Below, one piece after another: positions 1-5,139 of a DNA stretch of 5,139 nt. A program made the position numbers and the translations under genes. Position 1 is the stretch's first letter. Every line of letters starts with the position of its first letter. The stretch is from Thermoleophilaceae bacterium (lineage in GTDB: Bacteria; Actinomycetota; Thermoleophilia; Solirubrobacterales; Thermoleophilaceae), in contig JACCTJ010000169.1 of assembly GCA_013812485.1 (NCBI GenBank), forward strand, positions 1 to 5,139. The letters run 5' to 3'. The notes beneath the pieces are model-generated. The model searched no databases. It worked only from the letters and a program-made list of their open reading frames with translations, and was not told the origin of the DNA.

Positions 1-1688
1 CGGTCCTTGCCGTAGGAGCGCGCGCTGATCTTGACCCCGGGTGGCGCCTGGCGGCGCTCGTACTCGGCGTCGTCGACGAGCTGGAGCACCCCGCGGACCG
101 TCGCCCGGTCGAAGCCCGCGGCGACGATGGTCTCCGGCCCCTGTCCGCGCTCGACGTAGCGCTCGACGATGGGGTCGAGGACCTCGTAGGGAGGCAGGCC
201 GAGCCACTCCTGGCGCAGGGCGCTCGGCGGGCGCTCGAGCACGGCGTCGGGGATGGCCGGACTCGAGAGGTTGCGGTGGCGCGCCAGCGGATAGAGCAGG
301 GTCTTCGGGCAGTCGCGGATCGGCGCGAAGCCCCCGGCCATGTCCCCGTAGAGCACGGCCGAGCCGACCGACAGCTCGCTCTTGTTGCCGGTGGCCAGCA
401 GCAGCCGGCCGCGCTCGTCGGCCATCGCCAGCAGGAGCGCACCGCGCGCGCGGGCGCGGAGCTCGTCACGGGTGCGCTCGGTCGGCGGCTGATCCAGCAC
501 CGAGTCGAGCGAGGTCTCCAGCGCGTCCATGACCGAGTCGATCTCGACCAGCTCGAACTCGATCCCCAGGTCGCTCGCCACGCGCCGAGCGTTCTGGGCC
601 TCGACCTCAGGCGAGCCCGGCGCCGGCATGGAGACGCCGAGCACGTTTTCCGGACCGAGGGCGTCGGCGGCGACCGCGGCCGTGACCGCGGAGTCGATCC
701 CGCCCGAGAGGCCGAGCACCACGGCGTACGCGCCGTTGCGGCGGGCGAAGTCGCCGGTGCCGACCACGAGCGCGCGCCAGATCTGCGTCAGCTCGTCGGC
801 CTGCTGCGGCGAGGGTGGCGGCGGCTCGGGTAGCCGCGGGGCCGCGATGCGCGCGTGCACGACCCCCGGGCGGCTGCGCAGCGGCCGCGTCCGCGCGAGC
901 CGGACGTCGAGGCAGAAGCGCTCAGGCTCGAACTGCGAGGCCCGAAAGAGCGTCTCTCCGTCGGCGTCGACCACGATCGACCCGCCGTCGAAGACGAACT
1001 CGTCCTGGCCGCCGATGCAGTTGACGTAGACCACCGGCAGGCCGTTGCGCCGCGCCACCGCCGCGGCGAGCGCTCGGCGTCCCTCGGGCTTGCCGCGATG
1101 GAAGGGCGAGGCGTTGGGGACGAGCAGCACCTGAGCGCCGCCGGCCGCCTGCGCCTCGGGCGGGCCGTCGCCCGACCACAGGTCCTCGCAGATGCACACG
1201 CCGGCGATCGTCCCGCCGATCCGCCACAGCGCCCCCGGCCGGCGCCCGGCGGCGAAGTTGCGCGCCTCGTCGAAGACCTCGTAGTTCGGCAGCAGCACCT
1301 TCTGGTAGGTCCCCCGAACCTCTCCGTCGCACAGGAGCGCCGCGGCGATCGACACTCCGCGCGGTCGCGAGTCCCGCGCCCGGCGGGGACGCACGGCGTC
1401 GACGGTTCCGACCACCGTCGTGGTGTGCCCGGAGTGACGCGCCAGCTCACCGAGGGCCGAGAGCGTCGCCTCGACGAACTCCGGGCGCAGGGCCAGGTCC
1501 TCGAGTGGATAGCCGGTCAGCGCCAGCTCGGGGAGCACGAGCACGTCGGCCCCCTCCCCCTCCGCCCACTCCATGGCCTCGCGGATGCGGCGGGTGTTGC
1601 CCTCGATGTCGCCGACCACGTTCTCGAGCTGGGCCCCGGCCACGCGCAGGGCCTGGCCGTGCGGTCTGGTCGAGTCGTTCCCGGTCAT
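1..1688 (-). CDS. nadE: Glutamine-dependent NAD+ synthetase, C-terminus cut by window edge
   Basis: This cytoplasmic enzyme makes NAD+ from deamido-NAD+ and ATP in the last step of NAD synthesis, using ammonia from glutamine. 562 residues are visible. Residues 15-280 form a nitrilase-type glutaminase domain with its Glu-Lys-Cys triad: E54 in PELALTGYP, K130 in YQKVLLPNYEVFDE and C167 in ICEDLW. Residues 300-562 form the synthetase domain, with the ATP-pyrophosphatase loop GLSGGIDSA (326-334) and the signatures TGNKSELSVG (433-442) and LYGDMAGGFAPIRD (446-459). The last visible residues (QAPPGVKISARSYGKD) resemble the usual end of the family, so probably only a short tail is missing. The ATG at 1688 is preferred because GAGG lies 6 nt before it. 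An in-frame ATG at 1706 would add six residues, and a stop lies nine codons above that one. Oddity: the loop between PPSA (487-490) and LPPY (498-501) is shorter and less acidic than I expect. The gene is divergent from the queuosine salvage gene. The family call is very secure. Confidence 0.96.
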   Translation of the reverse strand, partial: MTGNDSTRPHGQALRVAGAQLENVVGDIEGNTRRIREAMEWAEGEGADVLVLPELALTGYPLEDLALRPEFVEATLSALGELARHSGHTTTVVGTVDAVRPRRARDSRPRGVSIAAALLCDGEVRGTYQKVLLPNYEVFDEARNFAAGRRPGALWRIGGTIAGVCICEDLWSGDGPPEAQAAGGAQVLLVPNASPFHRGKPEGRRALAAAVARRNGLPVVYVNCIGGQDEFVFDGGSIVVDADGETLFRASQFEPERFCLDVRLARTRPLRSRPGVVHARIAAPRLPEPPPPSPQQADELTQIWRALVVGTGDFARRNGAYAVVLGLSGGIDSAVTAAVAADALGPENVLGVSMPAPGSPEVEAQNARRVASDLGIEFELVEIDSVMDALETSLDSVLDQPPTERTRDELRARARGALLLAMADERGRLLLATGNKSELSVGSAVLYGDMAGGFAPIRDCPKTLLYPLARHRNLSSPAIPDAVLERPPSALRQEWLGLPPYEVLDPIVERYVERGQGPETIVAAGFDRATVRGVLQLVDDAEYERRQAPPGVKISARSYGKD

Positions 1689-1694
1689 CGTCGG

Positions 1695-1698
1695 CCTC
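1695..1698 (-). promoter_or_regulatory. Probable ribosome binding site of nadE
   Basis: On the minus strand GAGG lies six bases before the ATG at 1688. The other in-frame ATG, at 1706, has no purine-rich motif before it. This favours the shorter NadE, beginning MTGNDS. The match is only four bases, so it is suggestive. Confidence 0.4.
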
Positions 1699-1704
1699 GC
1701 GAGC

Positions 1705-1710
1705 ATCTTA
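1705..1710 (-). promoter_or_regulatory. Candidate -10 box for nadE (TAAGAT)
   Basis: Read on the minus strand the hexamer is TAAGAT, which fits the loose TAnnnT pattern of actinobacterial -10 elements in otherwise very GC-rich DNA. Transcription would begin roughly at 1695-1699, leaving a short leader before the ATG at 1688. It overlaps the ATG at 1706, which argues against that start. No convincing -35 box is seen. Confidence 0.35.
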
Positions 1711-1718
1711 GGACGCGC

Positions 1719-1724
1719 TACAAC
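1719..1724 (+). promoter_or_regulatory. Candidate -10 box for the queuosine salvage gene (TACAAC)
   Basis: TACAAC matches the consensus TATAAT at four of six positions and ends eight bases before the ATG at 1733. That spacing would start transcription at or next to the start codon and give a leaderless mRNA. This agrees with the lack of a Shine-Dalgarno sequence before this gene. It lies 9 bp from the oppositely directed nadE candidate box. This is weak evidence from one hexamer without a clear -35 partner. Confidence 0.25.
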
Positions 1725-1732
1725 GATCGGTC

Positions 1733-2656
1733 ATGAGCCTGGTCGAAGAGGTCCGCTCCGCCTGCGCGTGGGTAGCCGAGCGGGCGGCATCCGTCCGCAT
1801 CGAGGTTGACCGGGTCGAGGGCTACGCGCGCTCGCTGCCCGTCCCCGCTGTCCATCTCGGGCCCGATCCCCGGCTGGCGCTGCTCGAGGGCCCGCGTGAG
1901 GACCGCGCCGCCTTTGCGCTCACGCTGGACGCGATCAACTTCGGCTCCGGCTGGTGGCCGGAGATCCGTAGGCGGGCCGGGGCCTCCGGCTTCACGACCA
2001 TGGCGCTCGGGCTGCGCGAGCGCTTCGACGAGCACGGGCCGTGGAGCGCCGGGGAGCTGGCGGCGATCTCCAGCGCCGAGGTCGCGGCGGCGCTCGGCCA
2101 GGATCGCGAGCACGAGCTCATGGGCCTCTACGCGGCCTCGCTGCGCGATCTCGGCCGCCGGGTGAGCGCGGACCACGGCGCGAGCTTCTGCGCCGTGGCG
2201 GAGGCGGCCGGCGGCTCGGCTGTCACCCTCGTCGAGCGCCTCGCCGCCTGGAGCTGCTTCGCCGACGTCTCGACCTACCGTGGCCGGCGGGTCCCCTTCC
2301 TCAAGCGCGCCCAGATCGTCTGCGCCGACCTCCACCACGCCGGCGCCTCGAGCTTCGCGGACCTCGACCGACTGACGCTCTTCGCTGACAACCTCGTCCC
2401 CCACGTCCTTCGCGTCGACGGCATCCTGGCCTACGACGCCGGCCTGCTCGCCCGCATCGACGCCGGCGAGCTCCTCGTGCACGGCTCGGCGGAGGAGGTC
2501 GAGATTCGCGCCTGCGCTGTCGAGGCGGTGGAGCGCATGGCCCGCGCGCGCCCCGAGCTGAGCGCGCAGGCCCTCGACCACCTGCTCTGGAACCGCGGAC
2601 GCGTGCAGCGCTACAAGTCGCGCCCGCGCCACCGCGCCCGCTGCACCGCCTACTGA
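1733..2656 (+). CDS. qng1: Queuosine 5'-phosphate N-glycosylase/hydrolase (Qng1, DUF2419 queuosine salvage family)
   Basis: The protein (307 aa) belongs to the family that cleaves queuosine 5'-monophosphate to free queuine, which tRNA-guanine transglycosylase can insert at the wobble position of GUN-anticodon tRNAs. It has the family's landmarks in order: DAINFGSGWWPEI (66-78), a helical middle, CFADVSTYRGRRVPFLKRAQ (175-194), CADLHHAG (197-204), LTLFADNLVPHVLR (214-227), DGILAYD (229-235), EVEIRACAVEAVE (255-267) and LDHLLWNRGR (281-290). It ends in the basic tail YKSRPRHRAR. There is no signal peptide or membrane segment, so it should be cytoplasmic. Length and motif order indicate an intact single-domain protein. 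The ATG at 1733 has no clear Shine-Dalgarno sequence and may be leaderless. No transporter or tgt gene is visible here, so the salvage role rests on the family alone. The long frame on the opposite strand is a shadow. Confidence 0.88.
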   Translation: MSLVEEVRSACAWVAERAASVRIEVDRVEGYARSLPVPAVHLGPDPRLALLEGPREDRAAFALTLDAINFGSGWWPEIRRRAGASGFTTMALGLRERFDEHGPWSAGELAAISSAEVAAALGQDREHELMGLYAASLRDLGRRVSADHGASFCAVAEAAGGSAVTLVERLAAWSCFADVSTYRGRRVPFLKRAQIVCADLHHAGASSFADLDRLTLFADNLVPHVLRVDGILAYDAGLLARIDAGELLVHGSAEEVEIRACAVEAVERMARARPELSAQALDHLLWNRGRVQRYKSRPRHRARCTAY

Positions 2657-2703
2657 CGCCGCCCCCCGACCGCTCGCCGGCGCGCTCTGCGAAACTGGCG
2701 CCC

Positions 2704-3324
2704 GTGGCCAAGCAGCGCCAGATGAAGGTCCAGATGCGGGCGGGCACGCTCCAGGCCGTCCCCCAGATGGAGGACCGCACCGACGAGCAGCTCATGAGCG
2801 AGTCCAAGCACCGCGGCGCGGCACGGGTCGTCCTCGGCGCGCGGGCCGCCGAGCGCTACGACCCCCAGACCGCGCGGCGCTACTTCAACGAGGCGCTCGC
2901 CGCCTGCACGCCGCAGGAGCGGCCCTACCTGCGCCAGATGATGAAGGCCTCGCTGGCCCAGGCCGAGCGCAAGCCGGACGAGCTCAAGGAGGCAATGGAG
3001 AAGCTCGGCCAGACGCCGCCGTCGGGACGCCAGCTTCTCATGCTCCGCCTCATGGGCCTCGTGTCGCCGCCGCCCGGCGCGAGCATCCTGGCCCGCGCCC
3101 GCGGCATCGCCATCCTCCTGGGCATCGTCGTCGTGTTGCTCGCCGTGGGCTACGGGCTCGCCGAGCTGGTGGCGCTGCCGCTCGGCGGGATCGGGTTCCT
3201 CGGCGGCCTGCTGGCCGGCGTGCTGATCGTCATCGCCGTCCTCGGCGTGCTCGTGCTGCTAGGCCGGCGTCGGCAGGCGAAGGCCAAGGCCGTTGCGCGA
3301 GCCGGGCCCACCGCGAAGGCCTAG
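2704..3324 (+). CDS. Unknown protein with helical N-terminal domain and C-terminal two-helix membrane anchor
   Basis: I do not recognise this 206-residue protein. Residues 1-35 are polar and Met/Gln-rich. Residues 36-120 look all-helical; the stretch ARRYFNEALAAC (57-68) and the following charged helices are loosely TPR-like, but too short for a confident repeat call. Two hydrophobic segments follow at about 134-157 and 162-187, joined by a short Gly-rich turn. They are flanked by RAR (131-133) and RRR (188-190), so by the positive-inside rule both ends should be cytoplasmic. The tail is Lys/Ala-rich (QAKAKAVARA). The GTG at 2704 gives the longest form but has no Shine-Dalgarno sequence. The ATG at 2734 (Met11) has GAAGG five bases before it and is a real alternative. 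The gene lies 47 bp after qng1 on the same strand and could be co-transcribed. It converges on the thioredoxin-TPR gene with 13 bp between them. Codon use is native. It is very probably a real gene, of unknown function. Confidence 0.75.
   Translation: MAKQRQMKVQMRAGTLQAVPQMEDRTDEQLMSESKHRGAARVVLGARAAERYDPQTARRYFNEALAACTPQERPYLRQMMKASLAQAERKPDELKEAMEKLGQTPPSGRQLLMLRLMGLVSPPPGASILARARGIAILLGIVVVLLAVGYGLAELVALPLGGIGFLGGLLAGVLIVIAVLGVLVLLGRRRQAKAKAVARAGPTAKA
2724..2728 (+). promoter_or_regulatory. Possible ribosome binding site for an internal start at 2734
   Basis: GAAGG is followed by five bases and then an in-frame ATG at 2734. This is the best Shine-Dalgarno match around the start of the membrane-protein gene, and would give a protein ten residues shorter than the GTG start at 2704. 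The motif also encodes part of MKVQ, so it may be chance. Confidence 0.25.
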
Positions 3325-3337
3325 ACGCCTCCCGACC

Positions 3338-4081
3338 TCAGTAGATCGCCGCCGCCAGCCGGCGCCGATGCTCGCGCGCGAGCGGGTCGTCCGGCCCCAG
3401 CTCGGTGAAGATGGCGACCATCGTCTGGCGGATGGCGTCGCGGTCGGGTCCCTCCTCGGCGACGGCGAACGCATTCTGCAGGTCCTCGAGAGCGGCGGCG
3501 TGGTCGCCGCGATCCCAGGCCGCGAAGGTCTCTTCGAGCCCGTGCCCGTTCTGGGACAGCCGGGCGCGGGCGGCCAGGCCGGCGGCCAGGAAGTCGTGCG
3601 GGAAGGGCTCGACGGCGGCGAGCGCCGCGTCGGTCTCCCCCCGGGCGAGCAGCAGCCGGGCGAGCTTGCCGGCCGCGGCGGCCTGACGGGGGTCGAGCTC
3701 GAGCGCCCGGCGCAGCGAGGCCTCGTCGTCCGAGCCCGCGAGCTCATCGGCCTCGGAGGGCGCAAGGGCGTCGAAGAAGCGCTCGACCTCGGCCGGCGGG
3801 ACGGCCCCGGTGAACTCGCTCGCGACCTTTCCGTCGCGGAAGGCCTTGACGGCCGGGATGCCCTGCACGCGGTAGGTCTGGGAGAGCAACGGGTTGCCGT
3901 CGACATCGACCTTGGCCAGGTCGACGCGGCCCTCGCGGGAGGCCGCGGCGCTCTCCAGGGCCGGGGTGAGCTGGCGGCACGGTCCGCACCACTCCGCCCA
4001 GAAATCAACCACCACGGGCACGGTGGCGGAGCGTTCGAGAACGGCCTGGCGGAAGCTGGTGTCGTCGGCGTCGAAGATCAT
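3338..4081 (-). CDS. cnoX: Thioredoxin-TPR protein of the CnoX/YbbN type
   Basis: The protein (247 aa) has an N-terminal thioredoxin fold (about 1-107) and a C-terminal helical TPR-type region (about 115-247). The thioredoxin site is FWAEWCGPC, with C32 and C35, followed by KVDVDGNP (57-64) and the cis-proline of GIPAV (P76). The end, LGPDDPLAREHRRRLAAAIY, strongly resembles the C-terminus typical of YbbN/CnoX proteins. The E. coli relative is a holdase that protects proteins during oxidative stress and docks on GroEL. It has lost the normal CXXC, whereas this protein keeps a site able to do thiol-disulfide exchange. No signal peptide is present, so it should be cytoplasmic. The ATG at 4081 (MIFDADD) is chosen because it puts the thioredoxin fold at the N-terminus. 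A GTG one codon upstream is also possible, and the much longer open frame reaching 4564 runs antisense through the phosphatase gene. Fold is secure; chaperone role is inferred. Confidence 0.9.
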   Translation of the reverse strand: MIFDADDTSFRQAVLERSATVPVVVDFWAEWCGPCRQLTPALESAAASREGRVDLAKVDVDGNPLLSQTYRVQGIPAVKAFRDGKVASEFTGAVPPAEVERFFDALAPSEADELAGSDDEASLRRALELDPRQAAAAGKLARLLLARGETDAALAAVEPFPHDFLAAGLAARARLSQNGHGLEETFAAWDRGDHAAALEDLQNAFAVAEEGPDRDAIRQTMVAIFTELGPDDPLAREHRRRLAAAIY

Positions 4082-4088
4082 CACGATA

Positions 4089-4094
4089 AGGATA
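4089..4094 (-). promoter_or_regulatory. Candidate -10 box for the thioredoxin-TPR gene (TATCCT)
   Basis: On the minus strand TATCCT (TAnnnT) ends seven bases before the ATG at 4081, the distance expected for a transcript starting at the start codon. No Shine-Dalgarno sequence precedes the gene. The short AT-rich island around it stands out in this GC-rich DNA. There is no clear -35 element. Confidence 0.4.
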
Positions 4095-4103
4095 TTCGCC
4101 TGA

Positions 4104-4122
4104 GGCGGGCGCGCCGCCCGCC
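4104..4122. repeat. Perfect 7-bp inverted repeat in the divergent intergenic region
   Basis: GGCGGGC (4104-4110) and GCCCGCC (4116-4122) are perfect reverse complements around the five-base spacer GCGCC. The repeat sits where -35 elements of both flanking candidate promoters would fall. A second, weaker one, GGCCC-gca-GGGCC (4124-4136), follows. There is no T-run, so an intrinsic terminator is unlikely. It could be an operator for a dimeric regulator, or a chance product of high GC. Confidence 0.4.
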
Positions 4123-4138
4123 CGGCCCGCAGGGCCCC

Positions 4139-4144
4139 TAGGAT
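4139..4144 (+). promoter_or_regulatory. Candidate -10 box for the HAD phosphatase gene (TAGGAT)
   Basis: TAGGAT fits TAnnnT and matches TATAAT at four of six bases. It ends nine bases before the GTG at 4154, so the transcript would start at or within a few bases of the start codon. No Shine-Dalgarno sequence is seen between it and the GTG. Its TAG is also an in-frame stop, so the phosphatase frame cannot begin further upstream. Confidence 0.4.
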
Positions 4145-4153
4145 GCCGCGGCC

Positions 4154-4966
4154 GTGGCCCTCTCCGCGCGCATCGCCGCCTACGAGCAGTTCATTCTCGA
4201 CCTCGACGGCTGCGTCTGGGTCGGCGAGCAGGGGACCCCGGGCGTGGCGGAGGCCATCGACGCCCTGCGCGCGAGCGGCAAGCGCGTCGCCTTTGCCACC
4301 AACGATCCCCGCCGGGCCGACGAGGACTTCGTGACCAAGCTCTGGTCGATCGGCGTGCGGGCGTCGCTCGGAGACGTCGTCACCGTCGGCGCGGCGACCC
4401 AGTACCTCCTGCACCAGCGCCACTCGGGTCGCACGGCCTTCGTGATCGGCACGAACTCCATCCGCCGCCACGTCGCCGACGCCGGCCTGCACGTGCTCAA
4501 CGGGACCGACCTGGCCTCGCGCGCCGAGGTCGTCGTCGTGGCCGGCACCAACAGCCTCGACCACGACGACCTGCGTCTGGCCATGCTGGCGCTGCGCCGC
4601 GGCGGCGACCTCGTGGCCACGAGCCGCGACCCGGTCTACCCCACCGCGGAGGGGTTGGCTCCGGGCACCGGCGCGATCGTCGTCGCCGTCGAGTACGCCT
4701 CGGGCGCGACCGCCACGATCGTTGGCAAGCCGGAGGTCGGCCTGTTCGAGACGGCGCTCGACCGGCTCGGGGAGGGGCGTACGCTCGTGGTCGGCGACCG
4801 CCTCGACGCCGACGTCGCCGCGGCGGCGGCCGCCGGCCTCGACTCCGCCCTCGTGCTCACCGGCGGGACCTCGGCCGAGGAGGCCGCGGCGGCCGTCGAT
4901 CCGCGGCCCGACCTCGTGGCCGACAGCCTGGCCGCGCTCCTGCTCGAGGATTCGCCCTACTCGTAG
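4154..4966 (+). CDS. HAD-superfamily class IIA (NagD-like) phosphatase
   Basis: This cytoplasmic phosphatase (270 aa, usual length for the class) has all four HAD motifs. Motif I is LDLDGCVWVGE, with nucleophile D16 and acid/base D18. Motif II is the Thr of ATND (T49), where the class more often has TNN. Motif III is the Lys of VGKPE (K192). Motif IV is VGDRLDADV (D215, D218 and D220). The large C2 cap between motifs II and III carries the class IIA signature ATSRDPVYPTAEGLAPGTGAI (about 155-175). Relatives act on p-nitrophenyl phosphate, phosphoglycolate, glycerol phosphate or nucleotides, and the sequence does not decide between these. The GTG at 4154 is the first possible start after an in-frame TAG at 4139, and it leaves the normal short lead-in of 15 residues before motif I. 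The gene is divergent from the thioredoxin-TPR gene, and its last 10 bp overlap the convergent gene downstream. Class is secure; substrate is unknown. Confidence 0.92.
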   Translation: MALSARIAAYEQFILDLDGCVWVGEQGTPGVAEAIDALRASGKRVAFATNDPRRADEDFVTKLWSIGVRASLGDVVTVGAATQYLLHQRHSGRTAFVIGTNSIRRHVADAGLHVLNGTDLASRAEVVVVAGTNSLDHDDLRLAMLALRRGGDLVATSRDPVYPTAEGLAPGTGAIVVAVEYASGATATIVGKPEVGLFETALDRLGEGRTLVVGDRLDADVAAAAAAGLDSALVLTGGTSAEEAAAAVDPRPDLVADSLAALLLEDSPYS

Positions 4967-5139
4967 ACCACGAACTCCGGCTCGGGGCGCAGCCGCATAA
5001 CCTCGGCGGGCGAGAGCCTGTTCGTGTCCTCCTCGTAGAAGACCTTGAAGCCGTTGCGGGCGCGGTCGCGCTGTTTCATGAACGCGTTGTACTTGTCGAT
5101 CTTGAGCTTCGGGTCGCCGACGCCGTCGACGTTGAGCAC
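4957..5139 (-). CDS. C-terminal fragment of an unidentified protein
   Basis: The last 60 codons of a minus-strand gene are visible, ending with TAG at 4957-4959; the rest lies beyond the right edge. The first visible codon is GTG, more likely an internal Val than a start. The fragment is unlike its neighbours in composition: only three Ala, with five Lys, several Asn and many aromatic residues (FKVFYEED, EFVVYE). Third codon positions are still nearly all G or C, so codon use does not suggest recent transfer. The order VLNVDGVGDP, then KIDKYNAF, then RARNGFKVFY resembles a late strand-helix-strand of a TIM-barrel glycosidase such as the GH114 (endo-alpha-1,4-polygalactosaminidase-like) family, where a VDY-type strand precedes an 'ARxxGF' helix. 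This is only an impression from a short piece. It converges on the phosphatase gene with a 10-bp overlap. Confidence 0.6.
   Translation of the reverse strand: MLNVDGVGDPKLKIDKYNAFMKQRDRARNGFKVFYEEDTNRLSPAEVMRLRPEPEFVVYE

Noticed and set aside
788..1450. Minus-strand open frame of 220 codons inside nadE
   Set aside because: It is out of frame with the clear NadE reading and has no family motif; it is an Arg/Ser/Pro-rich shadow typical of GC-rich DNA.
855..1736. Plus-strand open frame of 293 codons opposite nadE
   Set aside because: It lies antisense to the conserved glutaminase and synthetase motifs, and its translation has no recognisable domain.
1718..2632. Minus-strand open frame of 304 codons opposite the queuosine salvage gene
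   Set aside because: The plus strand carries the conserved Qng1 motifs; the antisense frame persists only because stops are rare at high GC.
3315..3340. Possible terminator between the convergent genes at 3324 and 3338
   Set aside because: Only a four-base stem (AGGC/GCCT) can be drawn and no T-run follows.
4104..4136. Rho-independent terminator in the divergent region
   Set aside because: The hairpins lie between two divergent starts, where no transcript should end, and have no T-tract.
3293..4141. Plus-strand open frame of 282 codons opposite the thioredoxin-TPR gene
   Set aside because: It is antisense to WCGPC and the YbbN-like C-terminus, with a low-complexity Gly/Arg/Glu translation.
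4082..4564. N-terminal extension of the thioredoxin-TPR frame to an ATG at 4564
   Set aside because: The extension runs antisense through the phosphatase gene and the intergenic region, and thioredoxin domains of this family begin near MIFDADD.
1..5139. Mobile element, phage, CRISPR, tRNA or toxin-antitoxin content
   Set aside because: No transposase, integrase, direct-repeat array, cloverleaf or small toxin-antitoxin pair was seen on either strand. All stretches without a gene are under 80 bp.

Overview
The window comes from a very GC-rich chromosome. Codon third positions are almost all G or C, the proteins are rich in Ala, Arg and Gly, and long spurious open frames lie opposite most genes. 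Recognisable Shine-Dalgarno sequences are scarce and -10-like hexamers sit just before several start codons, which suggests an actinobacterium. A Thermoleophilia/Solirubrobacterales-type genome would fit, but no rRNA or marker here proves it. Nothing indicates a plasmid, phage, insertion sequence, CRISPR array, tRNA or rRNA.

Layout from left to right. (1) Bases 1-1688, minus strand: glutamine-dependent NAD+ synthetase (nadE), nearly complete, with its C-terminal end cut off by the window edge. (2) A 44-bp divergent gap leads to 1733-2656, plus strand: a queuosine 5'-phosphate N-glycosylase/hydrolase family protein (Qng1, DUF2419), which releases queuine for salvage into tRNA. (3) 2704-3324, plus strand: a protein of unknown function with a soluble helical N-terminal half and a C-terminal two-helix membrane hairpin. 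(4) 3338-4081, minus strand, convergent with the previous gene: a thioredoxin-TPR protein of the CnoX/YbbN type with an intact WCGPC site. (5) A 72-bp divergent intergenic region holds -10-like boxes facing both ways and a perfect 7-bp inverted repeat. (6) 4154-4966, plus strand: a HAD-superfamily class IIA (NagD-like) phosphatase. (7) 4957-5139, minus strand: the C-terminal end of an unidentified protein, overlapping the 3' end of the phosphatase gene by 10 bp.

The genes look like ordinary housekeeping and accessory metabolism: NAD synthesis, tRNA-modification salvage, protein quality control and small-molecule dephosphorylation. They are arranged as divergent and convergent single genes, with at most one two-gene same-strand run (qng1 and the membrane protein). 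I see no evidence for a new multi-gene system. The points most worth a second look are a shortened, acid-poor loop in the NadE synthetase domain, the closely divergent nadE/qng1 pair, the unassigned membrane protein, the promoter architecture suggesting leaderless transcripts, and the inverted repeat between the thioredoxin and phosphatase genes.
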